Shown piece after piece: positions 1 through 9,386 of a stretch of 41,658 nt of DNA. How positions within the stretch are numbered: position 1 is the first letter of the stretch; each line of letters starts with the position of its first letter. Both the position numbers and the translations under genes were made by a program. The stretch is from positions 1-41,658 of the forward strand of contig CAIJIT010000114.1 of NCBI GenBank assembly GCA_903820745.1. The letters are read 5' to 3'. The notes beneath the pieces are model-generated. The model had not been told where the DNA came from, searched no databases, and saw nothing but the letters and a program-made list of their open reading frames with translations. This stretch comes from an uncultured Burkholderiales bacterium. Lineage in GTDB: Bacteria; Pseudomonadota; Gammaproteobacteria; Burkholderiales; Burkholderiaceae_C.

Positions 1-178
1 AAAATCACGCCGATGTCGTTGGCGCGATCAATGTGTTAGAGCGGGGATACCGCTTGTTAGCCTGTGGAGAGATGGTGCAGTCAGGCCGCTCGACGAAGCA
101 CGAACCCACCGAAGCGACTCGCAAATCATCGCGCAGCGCCGCAGGAATCCCCGTCCTTGAGGGCGGGGAGGATGTCAA
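1..178 (+). mobile_element. IS200/IS605-family element, right-end part (copy 1)
   Basis: This is the 3' part of a TnpB gene plus the element's right end. A GC-rich hairpin (arms 149-156 and 161-168, loop TTGA) is followed by GGAGGATGTCAA, which ends in the TCAA tetranucleotide where TnpA typically cleaves the right end. The segment is almost identical to the reverse complement of 41270-41450, with a few substitutions. The window starts inside the element, so tnpA and the left end are not visible. Family assignment rests on the TnpB tail and on the right-end hairpin with TCAA. Confidence 0.8.
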
Positions 179-296
179 GACAGGAGCGCTGCGCGAAAGC
201 GTGATCCAGCAAAGGCCCGAGGACCAGGGCCAGGATGCAACGGCATGGTCAGAGCGGCTGAAAATCCCTTTGCTGTTCCTGCGCGGCAGGCAATGA
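3..296 (+). pseudogene. tnpB: TnpB C-terminal remnant with lost stop codon
   Basis: The frame opens inside the TnpB C-terminal zinc-finger/RuvC-III region (NHADVVGAINVLERG, then LACGE) and runs to the conserved tail SAAGIPVL. In the copy at 41287-41493 the next codon is TAG. Here it is GAG (159-161), so translation continues through the right-end hairpin into host DNA and stops at 294-296. The catalytic RuvC residues would lie upstream of base 1 and cannot be judged. The product, if any, would carry about 44 foreign residues. Treated as a remnant; whether the missing 5' part exists next door is unknown. Confidence 0.65.
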
Positions 297-304
297 GTTG
301 CGAC

Positions 305-733
305 TCAGCGCAAGCGCAGCAGCTTGGCGGTTGAGTTCGTGCCTTCCAGTTCCATCACATAAGTGCCCATCACGCCGCGGCGGATCAACACCTTGGGATT
401 GGTGAGGTAGACCGTGGCGCTGCTGTTGTCATTGATCCGCCAAGCTTGACCATTGGCCAGATTGATCACCGTCTTCGGCCCCCATCCGTCGAACAGGCCT
501 TCGATATGGCTGTTGACCACCTCAGCTTCGTTCTTGCGCGGCTGCTCGAGGCCGAAGCTGTCGGGCCTGGCTTCGACGGGGGCTGGCTTTGTCGTTGCGA
601 TTGCGCCGGCCAGGCCGTCATAGCAAACCAGCCTTGCTTCCTTGTCAACCAGGGCACGGCAGCGTTGCAAGTCGGCGTTCTGCCCAAAAGCGGCCAAAGG
701 GGCCAGTGCAAGGGTGGCAATAAATGCTTTCAT
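305..733 (-). CDS. hypothetical exported protein
   Basis: A 142-residue protein with an N-terminal signal peptide (MKAFIATLALAPLAAFGQ). It then has a short Cys-containing segment, CRALVDKEARLVCYDGLA. A C-R-L-x-CYD pattern of this kind occurs in several small periplasmic proteins, including the VasI/TagO-like group, and the two Cys could form a disulfide. The second half (WGPKTVINLANGQAW onward) looks like an all-beta domain. I do not recognise a specific function. The ATG at 731-733 is the only start that gives a signal peptide. The gene ends seven bases from the TnpB read-through frame. Confidence 0.7.
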   Translation of the reverse strand: MKAFIATLALAPLAAFGQNADLQRCRALVDKEARLVCYDGLAGAIATTKPAPVEARPDSFGLEQPRKNEAEVVNSHIEGLFDGWGPKTVINLANGQAWRINDNSSATVYLTNPKVLIRRGVMGTYVMELEGTNSTAKLLRLR

Positions 734-814
734 GGCTTATCTCGGCAGCGTGTGAAGCGCAGCATAGCCGAGACGACATGCTGAAATTCGCTGCGTCAAC
801 GACAATCATGGGCT

Positions 815-2692
815 ATGGCAGTCCTTTCTATTTCCAATGCCCATCTTGCTTACGGCCATGTGGCCCTGCTTGATGGTGCTTCTTTCTCGCTTGAAACAGG
901 CGAGCGTGTCGGCCTGATCGGCCGCAATGGCACCGGCAAATCGTCGCTGCTGAAAATCCTCGCGCAAATCGAAAAACTCGACGATGGCCTGCTGCAGTTG
1001 CAGCAAGGCCTGACCAGTGTTTATGTTCCGCAGGAACCGGAGTTACGCGCTGACGCAACGATTTTCGACGTGATCAGCGAGGGCGTGGCCGAGGCGAAGT
1101 CCTTGCGCGAGCGCTACGAGATCCACGACGAGAGCGACGATCTGGCCTGGGTCCAGGAGCGCATCGAGCATATCGGCGCCTGGAACTGGGAGCAGCGCGT
1201 CGATGAAACTCTGCAACGCCTAGGCCTCGACGGCTCGCGCTTGGTCGGCTCGCTGTCGGGCGGTTTGAAGAAGCGCGTGGCCTTGGGCCGGGCGCTGGTG
1301 GCGCAGCCGGATGTGCTGCTGCTCGACGAACCGACCAATCACCTGGACCTTGATGCCATCACATGGCTCGAGGAGTTGCTGAACAACTTCAAGGGGTCCT
1401 TGCTGCTGATCACCCATGACCGGACCTTTCTGGACAATGTGGCGAACCGCATCGTCGAGCTCGACCGTGGGCAACTGCGCAACTATCCCGGCAACTTCGC
1501 TGCTTTCACCGCGGCCAAGGTCTATGAACTGGAAAACGAGGCGCTTTACAACGCCCGTTTCGACAAGATTCTGGCTCAGGAAGAAATCTGGATCCGCAAG
1601 GGTGTCGAAGCCCGCCGGACGCGCAGCGTGGCACGCATCCAGCGCCTGGAATCAATGCGCTCGGCCCATGCTTCGAGGCGCGACGTGCAGGGCAAGGTCA
1701 GGCTTGACATCGACACCGGCGGCGCCAGCGGCAAGATCGTGGCCGAGCTCGAGAATGTTTTCAAGAGTTACGGCGACAAGACCGTCGTCCGCGATTTCAC
1801 GGCCACCATCCTGCGCGGTGACAAAGTCGGCCTGGTCGGCCCGAACGGTGCTGGCAAGACCACCTTGCTGAAGATGATTCTTGGCGAACTCGCGCCAGAC
1901 AGCGGCGATGTGCGCATGGGCTCGAAGATCAACGTGGCCTATTTCGACCAGATGCGCGATGCGCTCGATATGGAAGCGACCCTGGCCGACACGATCAGCC
2001 CGGGTAGCGAGTGGATCGAGATCGGCAATCAGCGCAAGCATGTCAAGAGCTATCTGGGCGACTTCCTGTTCTCGCCGGCGCGTGCCAATTCGCCGGTCAA
2101 GAGCCTGTCCGGCGGCGAGCGCAACCGCCTGTTGTTGGCACGTTTGTTCGCCAGGCCGGCCAATGTGCTGGTGCTCGACGAGCCGACCAACGACCTGGAC
2201 ATCGAAACACTCGAGTTGTTGGAAGAACTGTTGGCCGATTACGACGGCACGGTTTTTCTGGTCAGCCATGATCGGCGCTTTCTCGATAACGTCGTCACCA
2301 GCACGATTGTCAGCGAGGGCGATGGCCTGTGGCGCGAATATGAGGGCGGCGTCGAGGATTGGCTGATTCAATCGAAACGCGCTGCCGCCTTGAAGGCCAA
2401 GCAGCCTGCGCCAGCGGCAATGCCAGTCGCTGCGCCGCCTGCACCAACCGAACTGCCGCTGGCCGCCAAGGCGCGCAAGCTCAGCTTCAAGGAGCAGCGC
2501 GAGCTCAAGGATTTGCCCGCCAAGGTGGCTGAACTGGAAGCCGAGAGCCTGCAGATCAACGCGTTGCTCAACGGCGTCGAACTGTACGCAAAAGGTGCTG
2601 CAAAGATTGCCGAAGTGACGGCGCGCGCCGGCGAGATCGAGGTCGAGTTGCTGGCCTCGATGGAGCGCTGGGAACAACTCGAAGCCCGATGA
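815..2692 (+). CDS. uup: ABC-F family ATPase Uup
   Basis: A 625-residue soluble protein with two ABC ATPase domains and no membrane segment, the ABC-F layout. Domain 1 has Walker A GRNGTGKSS (36-44), signature LSGG and Walker B LLLDEPTNHLD. Domain 2 has GPNGAGKTT, LSGGERNR and LVLDEPTNDLD. The linker (IWIRKGVEARRTRS) and a C-terminal charged coiled coil (about 550-625) match the Uup branch rather than EttA. Uup proteins act on ribosomes or branched DNA and affect transposon excision in E. coli; that role is family knowledge. The ATG at 815 gives a standard N-terminus. Its stop lies one base before the next gene, suggesting co-transcription. Confidence 0.92.
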   Translation: MAVLSISNAHLAYGHVALLDGASFSLETGERVGLIGRNGTGKSSLLKILAQIEKLDDGLLQLQQGLTSVYVPQEPELRADATIFDVISEGVAEAKSLRERYEIHDESDDLAWVQERIEHIGAWNWEQRVDETLQRLGLDGSRLVGSLSGGLKKRVALGRALVAQPDVLLLDEPTNHLDLDAITWLEELLNNFKGSLLLITHDRTFLDNVANRIVELDRGQLRNYPGNFAAFTAAKVYELENEALYNARFDKILAQEEIWIRKGVEARRTRSVARIQRLESMRSAHASRRDVQGKVRLDIDTGGASGKIVAELENVFKSYGDKTVVRDFTATILRGDKVGLVGPNGAGKTTLLKMILGELAPDSGDVRMGSKINVAYFDQMRDALDMEATLADTISPGSEWIEIGNQRKHVKSYLGDFLFSPARANSPVKSLSGGERNRLLLARLFARPANVLVLDEPTNDLDIETLELLEELLADYDGTVFLVSHDRRFLDNVVTSTIVSEGDGLWREYEGGVEDWLIQSKRAAALKAKQPAPAAMPVAAPPAPTELPLAAKARKLSFKEQRELKDLPAKVAELEAESLQINALLNGVELYAKGAAKIAEVTARAGEIEVELLASMERWEQLEAR

Positions 2693-2693
2693 G

Positions 2694-3602
2694 GTGGGCC
2701 CGGTGCTGACGAGGGCCTGGCCGCGTTGGTCCGATCAGTCGCGAGGGCTGGCCTTGGGTGTTCTCGGGGTGCTGATCTTTGCCATCACCATCCCGATGAC
2801 AAGGCTTGCCGGGGGCACCCAGGATCAGCCACAGCTCGATCCTGCCTTCGTCGCGATGGGCCGGGCAGCGCTGGCCGGCCTGCTGTCAATGGCTTACCTT
2901 CGCTTGACCGGCGCCACCTTGCCGACGCGCCGGCAGTTGCAGAGTTTGGGGCTGACTGCCTTGGGCATCGTTTTTGGCTGGCCGATCTTCCTTGGACTCG
3001 CTATGCGTCAGGTCGATGCGGTCCACGCCGCCGTGATTTCGGGCGTGCAGCCTCTGGCGACTGCAGCGGTCGCTGCCTTGTGGCTGCGCCAACGCCCATC
3101 GGCCGGGTTCTGGACTTGCTCAGCGCTCGGCGTGGTCTTGGTGCTTGGTTTCGCCTGGTCGCGCGGGGCCAACGGTTTTCAAGCGGCAGATGGTCTCTTG
3201 CTGCTGGCCATCATCAGCTCATCGTCCGGCTACGTCAGCGGCGCGCAGTTGACCTTGGCGATGAGCGCAGAAAAGGTGATCTGCTGGGTGCTGGTGCTGA
3301 GTCTGCCGTTGACGGCGCCGCTCGCCTTGCTGACTTGGCCGCAACAACCGGTGGCTCTGGCGGCATGGGGCGGCTTCGCCTATGTGTCGCTATTTTCGAT
3401 GTGGCTGGGGTTCTTCGCCTGGTACCGGGCGCTCGCGATCGGTGGCACGGTGCGTGTCAGCCAGGTGCAGTTGCTGCAACCATTTTTCTCGATGCTGGTC
3501 GCAGTGCCTTTGCTGGGTGAAAAACTGGATGCCTTGGCGGTGGCGTTTGTGCTGGCCGTCATCGCCACCGTCTGGATCGGCAAACGCATGCCGATCAACT
3601 GA
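2694..3602 (+). CDS. DMT superfamily (EamA) transporter
   Basis: A 302-residue integral membrane protein with about ten hydrophobic helices in two repeated halves, as in EamA/RhaT-type drug/metabolite transporters. Substrate unknown. Late motifs such as FAWYRALAIGG and LLGEKLDA are typical of the second EamA repeat. The start is GTG at 2694, immediately after the uup stop; a second GTG at 2703 is equally possible and would remove three residues. The first ~14 residues are cytosolic and polar. It is convergent with the cytochrome c' gene, with only six bases between the stops and no obvious terminator. Confidence 0.88.
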   Translation: MGPVLTRAWPRWSDQSRGLALGVLGVLIFAITIPMTRLAGGTQDQPQLDPAFVAMGRAALAGLLSMAYLRLTGATLPTRRQLQSLGLTALGIVFGWPIFLGLAMRQVDAVHAAVISGVQPLATAAVAALWLRQRPSAGFWTCSALGVVLVLGFAWSRGANGFQAADGLLLLAIISSSSGYVSGAQLTLAMSAEKVICWVLVLSLPLTAPLALLTWPQQPVALAAWGGFAYVSLFSMWLGFFAWYRALAIGGTVRVSQVQLLQPFFSMLVAVPLLGEKLDALAVAFVLAVIATVWIGKRMPIN

Positions 3603-3608
3603 ACATGC

Positions 3609-4070
3609 CTACTTTCGCTCAGCGCGGAAGTTGTCGTGACAAGCCTTGCAACTCTGGCCTACCGCACCGACCGCCGACTTGATCTGCTCCAGATTGCCGG
3701 TCTTGGCTGCGCTGTCCAGTTTGGCGACTTCTCCGATCATCTTGTCGGCCGCCGCCCTGAACTTCGGCATTTCCTGCCAGATTTCGGCTTTGGCACGAGT
3801 GGCTTTCCCCTTGTCCGTTCCCTCTCCGAAGGCGCTGAATGGCAGACTTGCCAGCGTGTTCACGATGGCAGCGTTCTCTGCCGCGAGCTTCGCATCAAAT
3901 GGTACTTTGCCTTGCGCCATCGCCGCGACCCGGCCGAAATGATTGCTGATCAGCGTGAAGGCCGACTGACGGTATTCGATCGCATCTTCGGCTTTGCGGA
4001 ATTGCGCCGTAGCGGGCAGCGCAGCGACAAGCCCAGCCAAGCTGAGCAGCGCAATCAGGGATCTCTTCAT
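3609..4070 (-). CDS. cytochrome c'
   Basis: A 153-residue protein with a signal peptide (MKRSLIALLSLAGLVAALPATA, cleavage likely before QF). The mature part is a four-helix-bundle-like sequence ending in a single haem c site CKACH close to the C-terminus, which is diagnostic of class II cytochrome c'. These periplasmic proteins bind NO and may buffer it; that role is family knowledge. A longer frame reaches 4169, but the ATG at 4070 is chosen because it directly begins the signal peptide. It is divergent from the cytochrome b gene at 4235, a common pairing in betaproteobacteria, so the two may form one redox unit. Confidence 0.92.
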   Translation of the reverse strand: MKRSLIALLSLAGLVAALPATAQFRKAEDAIEYRQSAFTLISNHFGRVAAMAQGKVPFDAKLAAENAAIVNTLASLPFSAFGEGTDKGKATRAKAEIWQEMPKFRAAADKMIGEVAKLDSAAKTGNLEQIKSAVGAVGQSCKACHDNFRAERK

Positions 4071-4234
4071 TTCATCATCCTTGCAGTTGAGTTCACCATC
4101 GATCGAATGCCGAGGCTTGCGGGCAGTGTAGAGAAAAGGCGCAAGGCTTGCGCCAGGGATGCTCGGCACAGCTCAACGCGAGTGTATGCAGATCACCCCT
4201 GGATATGGGTTATCGTTGCCACGAAGGAGTCGAG

Positions 4235-4921
4235 ATGGTGCAGGAAATGATGAGGCTTGTGCGTGTCTGGGATTTGCCGACACGCTTGTTCCATTGGACT
4301 CTGGCGCTGTGCTTTGCCGGCGCGGTGCTCAGCGCCAAGCTCGGCGGCAATGCAATGGTCTGGCATATACGGCTGGGCTGCGCCATGCTGACCCTGATTG
4401 CCTTTCGTTTGCTGTGGGGCTTCCTCGGCGGACGTTGGTCGCGTTTCAGCAGCTTTTTTTACCGCCCGGCTCAGGTTTGGCGCTATCTGCGCGGTCGCGC
4501 TCGGCCTGCCGATCATTTCGAGGTCGGGCATAACCCGCTGGGGGCCTTGTCAGTGCTGCTGATGCTGGCTTGCTTGCTGCTGCAGGTGGGTTCGGGTCTG
4601 ATTGCTGATGACGAAATTGCTGCAAGCGGCCCTCTGGTCCGGGTCGTCTCGAGCGAAATCAGTCAGTACTGGACCGCTTACCACAAGGACTATGGTCAAT
4701 GGGGCTTGTTCGGCTTGGTTGGCCTGCATATCTTGGCCGTTGTCTACAGGCAATTCGTCCAGGGGCATCAGTTGATCGGCGCGATGGTCAATGGGGACAA
4801 GGTCTTGCCCGTCGAGGAGCAGCCGGTGAAGGACGATCTGGCGGCGCGTTTGCTGGCCTTGGCCTTGCTGGGCGGCTGCGCGGCGGCAGTCTATGGGTTG
4901 GCCGGGCTCGACGTGCCTTGA
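4235..4921 (+). CDS. cytochrome b561/b6-domain membrane protein
   Basis: A 228-residue membrane protein with about four transmembrane helices and a further C-terminal hydrophobic segment. Probable haem-ligand His residues lie in LFHWTLA (helix 1), MVWHIRLG (helix 2), the WTAYHKDYGQWG segment and GLHILAVVYRQF (last core helix). This is the pattern of bacterial cytochrome b561 and Ni/Fe-hydrogenase b-type subunits. It likely transfers electrons between the quinone pool and a periplasmic cytochrome; the divergent cytochrome c' gene is an obvious candidate partner (inference). The ATG at 4235 is preferred over an upstream ATG at 4148 because AAGGAG lies about seven bases upstream of it. Confidence 0.85.
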   Translation: MVQEMMRLVRVWDLPTRLFHWTLALCFAGAVLSAKLGGNAMVWHIRLGCAMLTLIAFRLLWGFLGGRWSRFSSFFYRPAQVWRYLRGRARPADHFEVGHNPLGALSVLLMLACLLLQVGSGLIADDEIAASGPLVRVVSSEISQYWTAYHKDYGQWGLFGLVGLHILAVVYRQFVQGHQLIGAMVNGDKVLPVEEQPVKDDLAARLLALALLGGCAAAVYGLAGLDVP

Positions 4922-4938
4922 TCTGAGTAAACTCCGGC

Positions 4939-5445
4939 ATGGCCAGCCCCGAGATCACCCTCATCATCCCTTCGAGTGCGCAAGAGTGGCAGGCGACGCA
5001 TGAAATCCTCCGTGACTATCAAGCCAGTTTGGATGTCAGCCTTGATTTCCAGCATTTCGAGGCCGAACTGGCCGACCTGCCAGGGGCTTATGCGCCGCCG
5101 ACCGGCGTGATGCTGCTGGCCCTGATCGACGGCGCGGTGGCCGGCTGCGGCGGTTTTCGCAACCTGCCCGACGCCGATGACGCCAATGCCTGTGAAATGA
5201 AACGGCTCTTCGTGCGGCCGGTGTTTCGCCGCTTCGGACTGGGCCGACTGCTGGCGCTAGACCTGATCGACCGCGCGCTGGTTGCCGGTTATTCAGCCGT
5301 GCTGCTCGATACGCTGGATGAGATGGAGGCGGCGCGCGGCCTGTACGCCAGCCTGGGGTTCGAGGAAGTGCCGCCGTTCTATTTCAATCCGCTGCCCGGC
5401 GCTCGCTATCTGAAACTTGACCTCAATGCCAACCATGATCGCTGA
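4939..5445 (+). CDS. GNAT family N-acetyltransferase
   Basis: A 168-residue soluble protein with a GNAT fold. A central strand carries CEMKRLFVRPVFRRFGLGR, whose RRFGLG part corresponds to the acetyl-CoA pyrophosphate-binding R/Q-x-x-G-x-G/A loop (motif A). Next come LLALDLIDRALVAGY and the motif B stretch AARGLYASLGFEEVPPFY. The acceptor substrate cannot be read from sequence. Its last 20 bases overlap the start region of the SMP-30 gene, indicating a translationally linked pair. Confidence 0.88.
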   Translation: MASPEITLIIPSSAQEWQATHEILRDYQASLDVSLDFQHFEAELADLPGAYAPPTGVMLLALIDGAVAGCGGFRNLPDADDANACEMKRLFVRPVFRRFGLGRLLALDLIDRALVAGYSAVLLDTLDEMEAARGLYASLGFEEVPPFYFNPLPGARYLKLDLNANHDR

Positions 5446-6349
5446 GCCCAATCTGTACCAGGTCGAGCCCGCCGGTCTGGTGCCAGCAAGTCTGGGAGAG
5501 TCACCGCTCTGGCATATCGGCGAGCAATGCCTTTATTACGTCGATATTGTCGAGCGGCAGGTGCTGCGGCTGAACCCAGCCAACGGCGACTTGCGCCATT
5601 GGCAACTCGATAGCGAGCCGGGTTGCATCGCGATCGCGATGGGCGGCGGTTTGGCGGTAGCGCAGCGCAATGGTTTGTTCCGGCTCGATCCGGACAGCGG
5701 CGCGCTGCGACAAATCTCGGCTGCACCCTATGACGCGGCCGGGCAGCGCTTCAACGATGGCAAACCCGATGGGCAAGGCCGCTTCTGGATCGGCACCATC
5801 GACGATGCGCGGCGACCTGCGGCGGGGCTATATCGCTATGCCGACGGACGTTTCGAGTTGATGGCCGATGGTATCGTGACTTCGAACGGCCTGGCCTTCA
5901 GCCCTGACCAGCTCAAGCTTTACTGGTCAGACACCAAAGCGCATCAGATCTACCGGTTCGACTTTGATCCGCAGACCGGCAGCATCGGCCCGCGCCAGGT
6001 TTTCGCTGAATTTCCCAGCCGCCAACCCGAGCAGCCACTGGCCGACTATGGCGGCCGGCCTGATGGTGCGACTGTCGATGTCGAGGGTTGCTATTGGGTC
6101 GCGATGTTCGAGGGCCAGCGTCTGCTGCGCCTTTCTCCTCAAGGGCAAGTTTTGCGCGAGGTGAAGTTGCCGGTGCGTTGCCCGACGATGCCCTGTTTCG
6201 GCGGCCCTGACTTGCGCACGCTCTACGTGACGACTGCGCGTGAAAACCGCAGTGCCGTCGAGCTCTCCGAACAGCCGTTGGCGGGCTGTGTGCTGCGTCT
6301 CCGGGTCGAGATTCCAGGCCTTGCCGCGAACAAGGTCATGGTTTCTTGA
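5426..6349 (+). CDS. SMP-30/gluconolactonase family lactonase
   Basis: A roughly 307-residue six-bladed beta-propeller of the SMP-30/gluconolactonase/LRE family. Metal-site residues fit the family: Glu in LGESPLW near the N-terminus, Asn in TSNGLAFSPD and Asp in PDGATVDVEG. The motif FNDGKPDGQGRFWIGT is characteristic. Likely substrates are sugar lactones such as arabinono- or galactonolactone, but the exact sugar is unknown and no sugar catabolic operon is adjacent. Starts TTG 5417, ATG 5426 and ATG 5435 are all in frame; 5426 is an arbitrary choice among ATGs and overlaps the GNAT stop. Confidence 0.88.
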   Translation: MPTMIAEPNLYQVEPAGLVPASLGESPLWHIGEQCLYYVDIVERQVLRLNPANGDLRHWQLDSEPGCIAIAMGGGLAVAQRNGLFRLDPDSGALRQISAAPYDAAGQRFNDGKPDGQGRFWIGTIDDARRPAAGLYRYADGRFELMADGIVTSNGLAFSPDQLKLYWSDTKAHQIYRFDFDPQTGSIGPRQVFAEFPSRQPEQPLADYGGRPDGATVDVEGCYWVAMFEGQRLLRLSPQGQVLREVKLPVRCPTMPCFGGPDLRTLYVTTARENRSAVELSEQPLAGCVLRLRVEIPGLAANKVMVS

Positions 6350-6360
6350 CCACAGGCTGC

Positions 6361-6390
6361 TTGTTCTGGCTCGTTCTTATCGTTTATACT
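6361..6390 (+). promoter_or_regulatory. candidate sigma-70 promoter for the atp operon
   Basis: TTGTTC (6361-6366) and TATACT (6385-6390) are separated by 18 bases and lie in an AT-richer patch upstream of atpI. It is the best-looking promoter in the 163-base gap between the SMP-30 gene and atpI. It would give a leader of about 115 bases. The -35 is imperfect and no experiment supports it. Confidence 0.35.
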
Positions 6391-6512
6391 AATAAGGATT
6401 TGCTGGGCGCACGTGAATTGCCTGCCGACTTTGCGGACAATAGCGGTCCCGAGCGAGACTTTGCCCTGAGGACATTGACCCAAGCAAAGTTTTGTAATGC
6501 GGAGAGATCATT

Positions 6513-7004
6513 TTGGGTGTTGCGCCAGAAAACAGCGGTCAGGCATGGCGCGACAAAGCGCGGCTGTCCGGTTGGGAGGATGAGGACGCAGAGCAGGCAT
6601 TCAAGACTTTGAGCCGCCAGGAGGCGATCGAGTTGCGAAAGGCCCTGCCGACCTTGTCGCCTTGGCTTGTGGTGGCGATGCAGAGTTTGGCGGCTTGCTT
6701 TTGCGGGCTGGGGGTCTGGTTGGTGACAGGTTCTGTGAGCAGCATGTGGTCGGCAATCTATGGCGGGGCCGCTGTGGTGTTGCCGAACATGTTGCTGGCG
6801 CGAGGAATGACGAAAAGGGCAGAGTCCCCGATGGCCTTGGCTGTTGGTTTTCTGTTCTGGGAAATGCTGAAAATCGGGGTAGCCATTGCCATGCTGGTGA
6901 TCGCTACCAAAGTTTTGCCCAACCTGAGCTGGCCGGCTTTGCTGATCGGATTGGTTGTGTGCATCAAAGTGAACTGGCTCGCGCTCTTGTGGCGCGGCCG
7001 CTGA
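6513..7004 (+). CDS. atpI: ATP synthase subunit I
   Basis: A 163-residue protein at the head of the atp operon. A polar N-terminus of about 50 residues is followed by four hydrophobic segments (about 50-75, 80-96, 105-130, 138-158), typical of proteobacterial AtpI, which helps assemble the c-ring. The sequence diverges quickly in this family, so the call rests on topology and position. The start is TTG at 6513 with GGAGAG a few bases upstream; no good ATG precedes the conserved part. The stop is 23 bases from atpB. Confidence 0.85.
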   Translation: MGVAPENSGQAWRDKARLSGWEDEDAEQAFKTLSRQEAIELRKALPTLSPWLVVAMQSLAACFCGLGVWLVTGSVSSMWSAIYGGAAVVLPNMLLARGMTKRAESPMALAVGFLFWEMLKIGVAIAMLVIATKVLPNLSWPALLIGLVVCIKVNWLALLWRGR

Positions 7005-7021
7005 CAGACGACGAGGCTTGA

Positions 7022-8201
<1,180 letters not shown>

Positions 8202-8215
8202 GTCGCGCTGTCCGG

Positions 8216-8245
8216 CACCAGACCAGCCTGATGGCATGTCTGGTG
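8216..8245 (+). promoter_or_regulatory. hairpin between atpE and atpF
   Basis: CACCAGAC (8216-8223) and GTCTGGTG (8238-8245) form a perfect 8-bp stem with a 14-base loop. It sits 14 bases after the atpE stop and 40 bases before the atpF start. There is no T-run, so it is not a classical terminator. It may protect the 3' end of atpE mRNA or partly attenuate, helping c subunit outnumber b (inference). Confidence 0.45.
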
Positions 8246-8285
8246 TTGCAAGCATTCGATCCAAGTTAGTTTGTGAGGCCACCAC

Positions 8286-8756
8286 GTGAGCATTAACGCT
8301 ACGCTGATCATTCAACTCATCCAGTTCCTGCTTTTTGTAGGTTTTGTGATGAAGTTTGTAGCCCCGCCCATTGCCAGGGCGCTCGACGAGCGGGCCGAGA
8401 AAGTCGCTGCCGGCTTGATCGCTGCCGACAAGGCCAAGGCCGAGTTGAGCGATGCCTTCAAGCATGTCGAGGCGCAATTGTCCGGCGCCCGCAACGACGC
8501 TGCCCAGCGTCTTGCCGACGCCGAACATCTGGCTCAGACGATGATCGAGGAAGCCAAGGCTCGCGCCAGCGAGGAAGCTGCCAAGATCATCGCTTCTGCC
8601 AAGGCCGAGGCCGAGCAGGAATCCTTGAAAGCCCGCGAAGCCTTGCGCAGTCAAGTTGCCGTGCTCGCCGTCAAGGGTGCCGAGCAGATCCTCAAGCGGG
8701 AAGTCAATGCCGGCGTTCACGCCGAATTGCTGAACCGCTTGCAGACCGAGTTGTAA
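8286..8756 (+). CDS. atpF: F-type ATP synthase subunit b
   Basis: A 156-residue subunit b of the peripheral stalk. One N-terminal membrane helix (about 5-27, [21 protein letters not shown]) is followed by a long charged, Ala-rich coiled coil ([16 protein letters not shown] and similar). Length matches E. coli b (156). The start is GTG at 8286; the next ATG would remove most of the membrane helix. Only three bases separate its stop from atpH. Confidence 0.95.
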   Translation: MSINATLIIQLIQFLLFVGFVMKFVAPPIARALDERAEKVAAGLIAADKAKAELSDAFKHVEAQLSGARNDAAQRLADAEHLAQTMIEEAKARASEEAAKIIASAKAEAEQESLKAREALRSQVAVLAVKGAEQILKREVNAGVHAELLNRLQTEL

Positions 8757-8759
8757 GTC

Positions 8760-9293
8760 ATGGCCGAACTCGCAACCCTCGCCCGGCCCTATGCGGAAGC
8801 ACTGTTCCAGGTCGCAGTCAAGAGCGATCTGCAGCAGGTCGGGGCGCAAGTCGAGGCTTTGGCTGCAGTCACTGCAGATCCTCAGCTGCGCCAGTTTGCC
8901 GACAACCCAAAGGTTGCACCCGAGCAAGTGACGGCCATCATCGACGCGGTGCTGCAAGCACCGATGGGCGATATTGTCAGGAACCTGCTCAGCGCTGTGC
9001 TTGCCAATGGTCGTTTGACCGTGCTGCCTGCCATCGCCGAACAGTTCCATCTGCTCGTCAATGAGCGTACGGGAGTTGCTGATGCGCAGGTATTCAGTGC
9101 TTTCGCGATCGACGCCGAGCAGTTGGCAGCGGTCGTGCTCACGCTGGAAAAGCGCTTTGGTCGCAAGCTCAATGCGTCGGTCCAGATCGAGCCGGATCTG
9201 ATTGGCGGTATTCGCGTGGTGGTGGGCGATGAAGTGCTCGACACCTCGGTGAAGGCGCGGCTTGAACAAATGAAGGTGGCGCTTGCGGCCTGA
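8760..9293 (+). CDS. atpH: F-type ATP synthase subunit delta
   Basis: A 177-residue delta (OSCP-like) subunit that joins the peripheral stalk to the top of F1. The N-terminal helical domain opens with [13 protein letters not shown]. The conserved C-terminal part [23 protein letters not shown] is the family signature. Start ATG at 8760, three bases after atpF. Confidence 0.95.
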   Translation: MAELATLARPYAEALFQVAVKSDLQQVGAQVEALAAVTADPQLRQFADNPKVAPEQVTAIIDAVLQAPMGDIVRNLLSAVLANGRLTVLPAIAEQFHLLVNERTGVADAQVFSAFAIDAEQLAAVVLTLEKRFGRKLNASVQIEPDLIGGIRVVVGDEVLDTSVKARLEQMKVALAA

Positions 9294-9386
9294 CGGCCAG
9301 CGACTGCTGCAATTCCGATTTTTTTCGTCCAACCTGTCAAAGTTGCTGGCCCCAAGCTACCGACCCCCGCAGACCGGAGATATGCA

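Noticed and set aside
1652-2677. Long minus-strand open frame inside uup
   Set aside because: It lies wholly antisense to an ABC-F gene with all motifs intact, and its translation is Gln/Arg/Ala-rich with no family features; typical of high-GC shadows.
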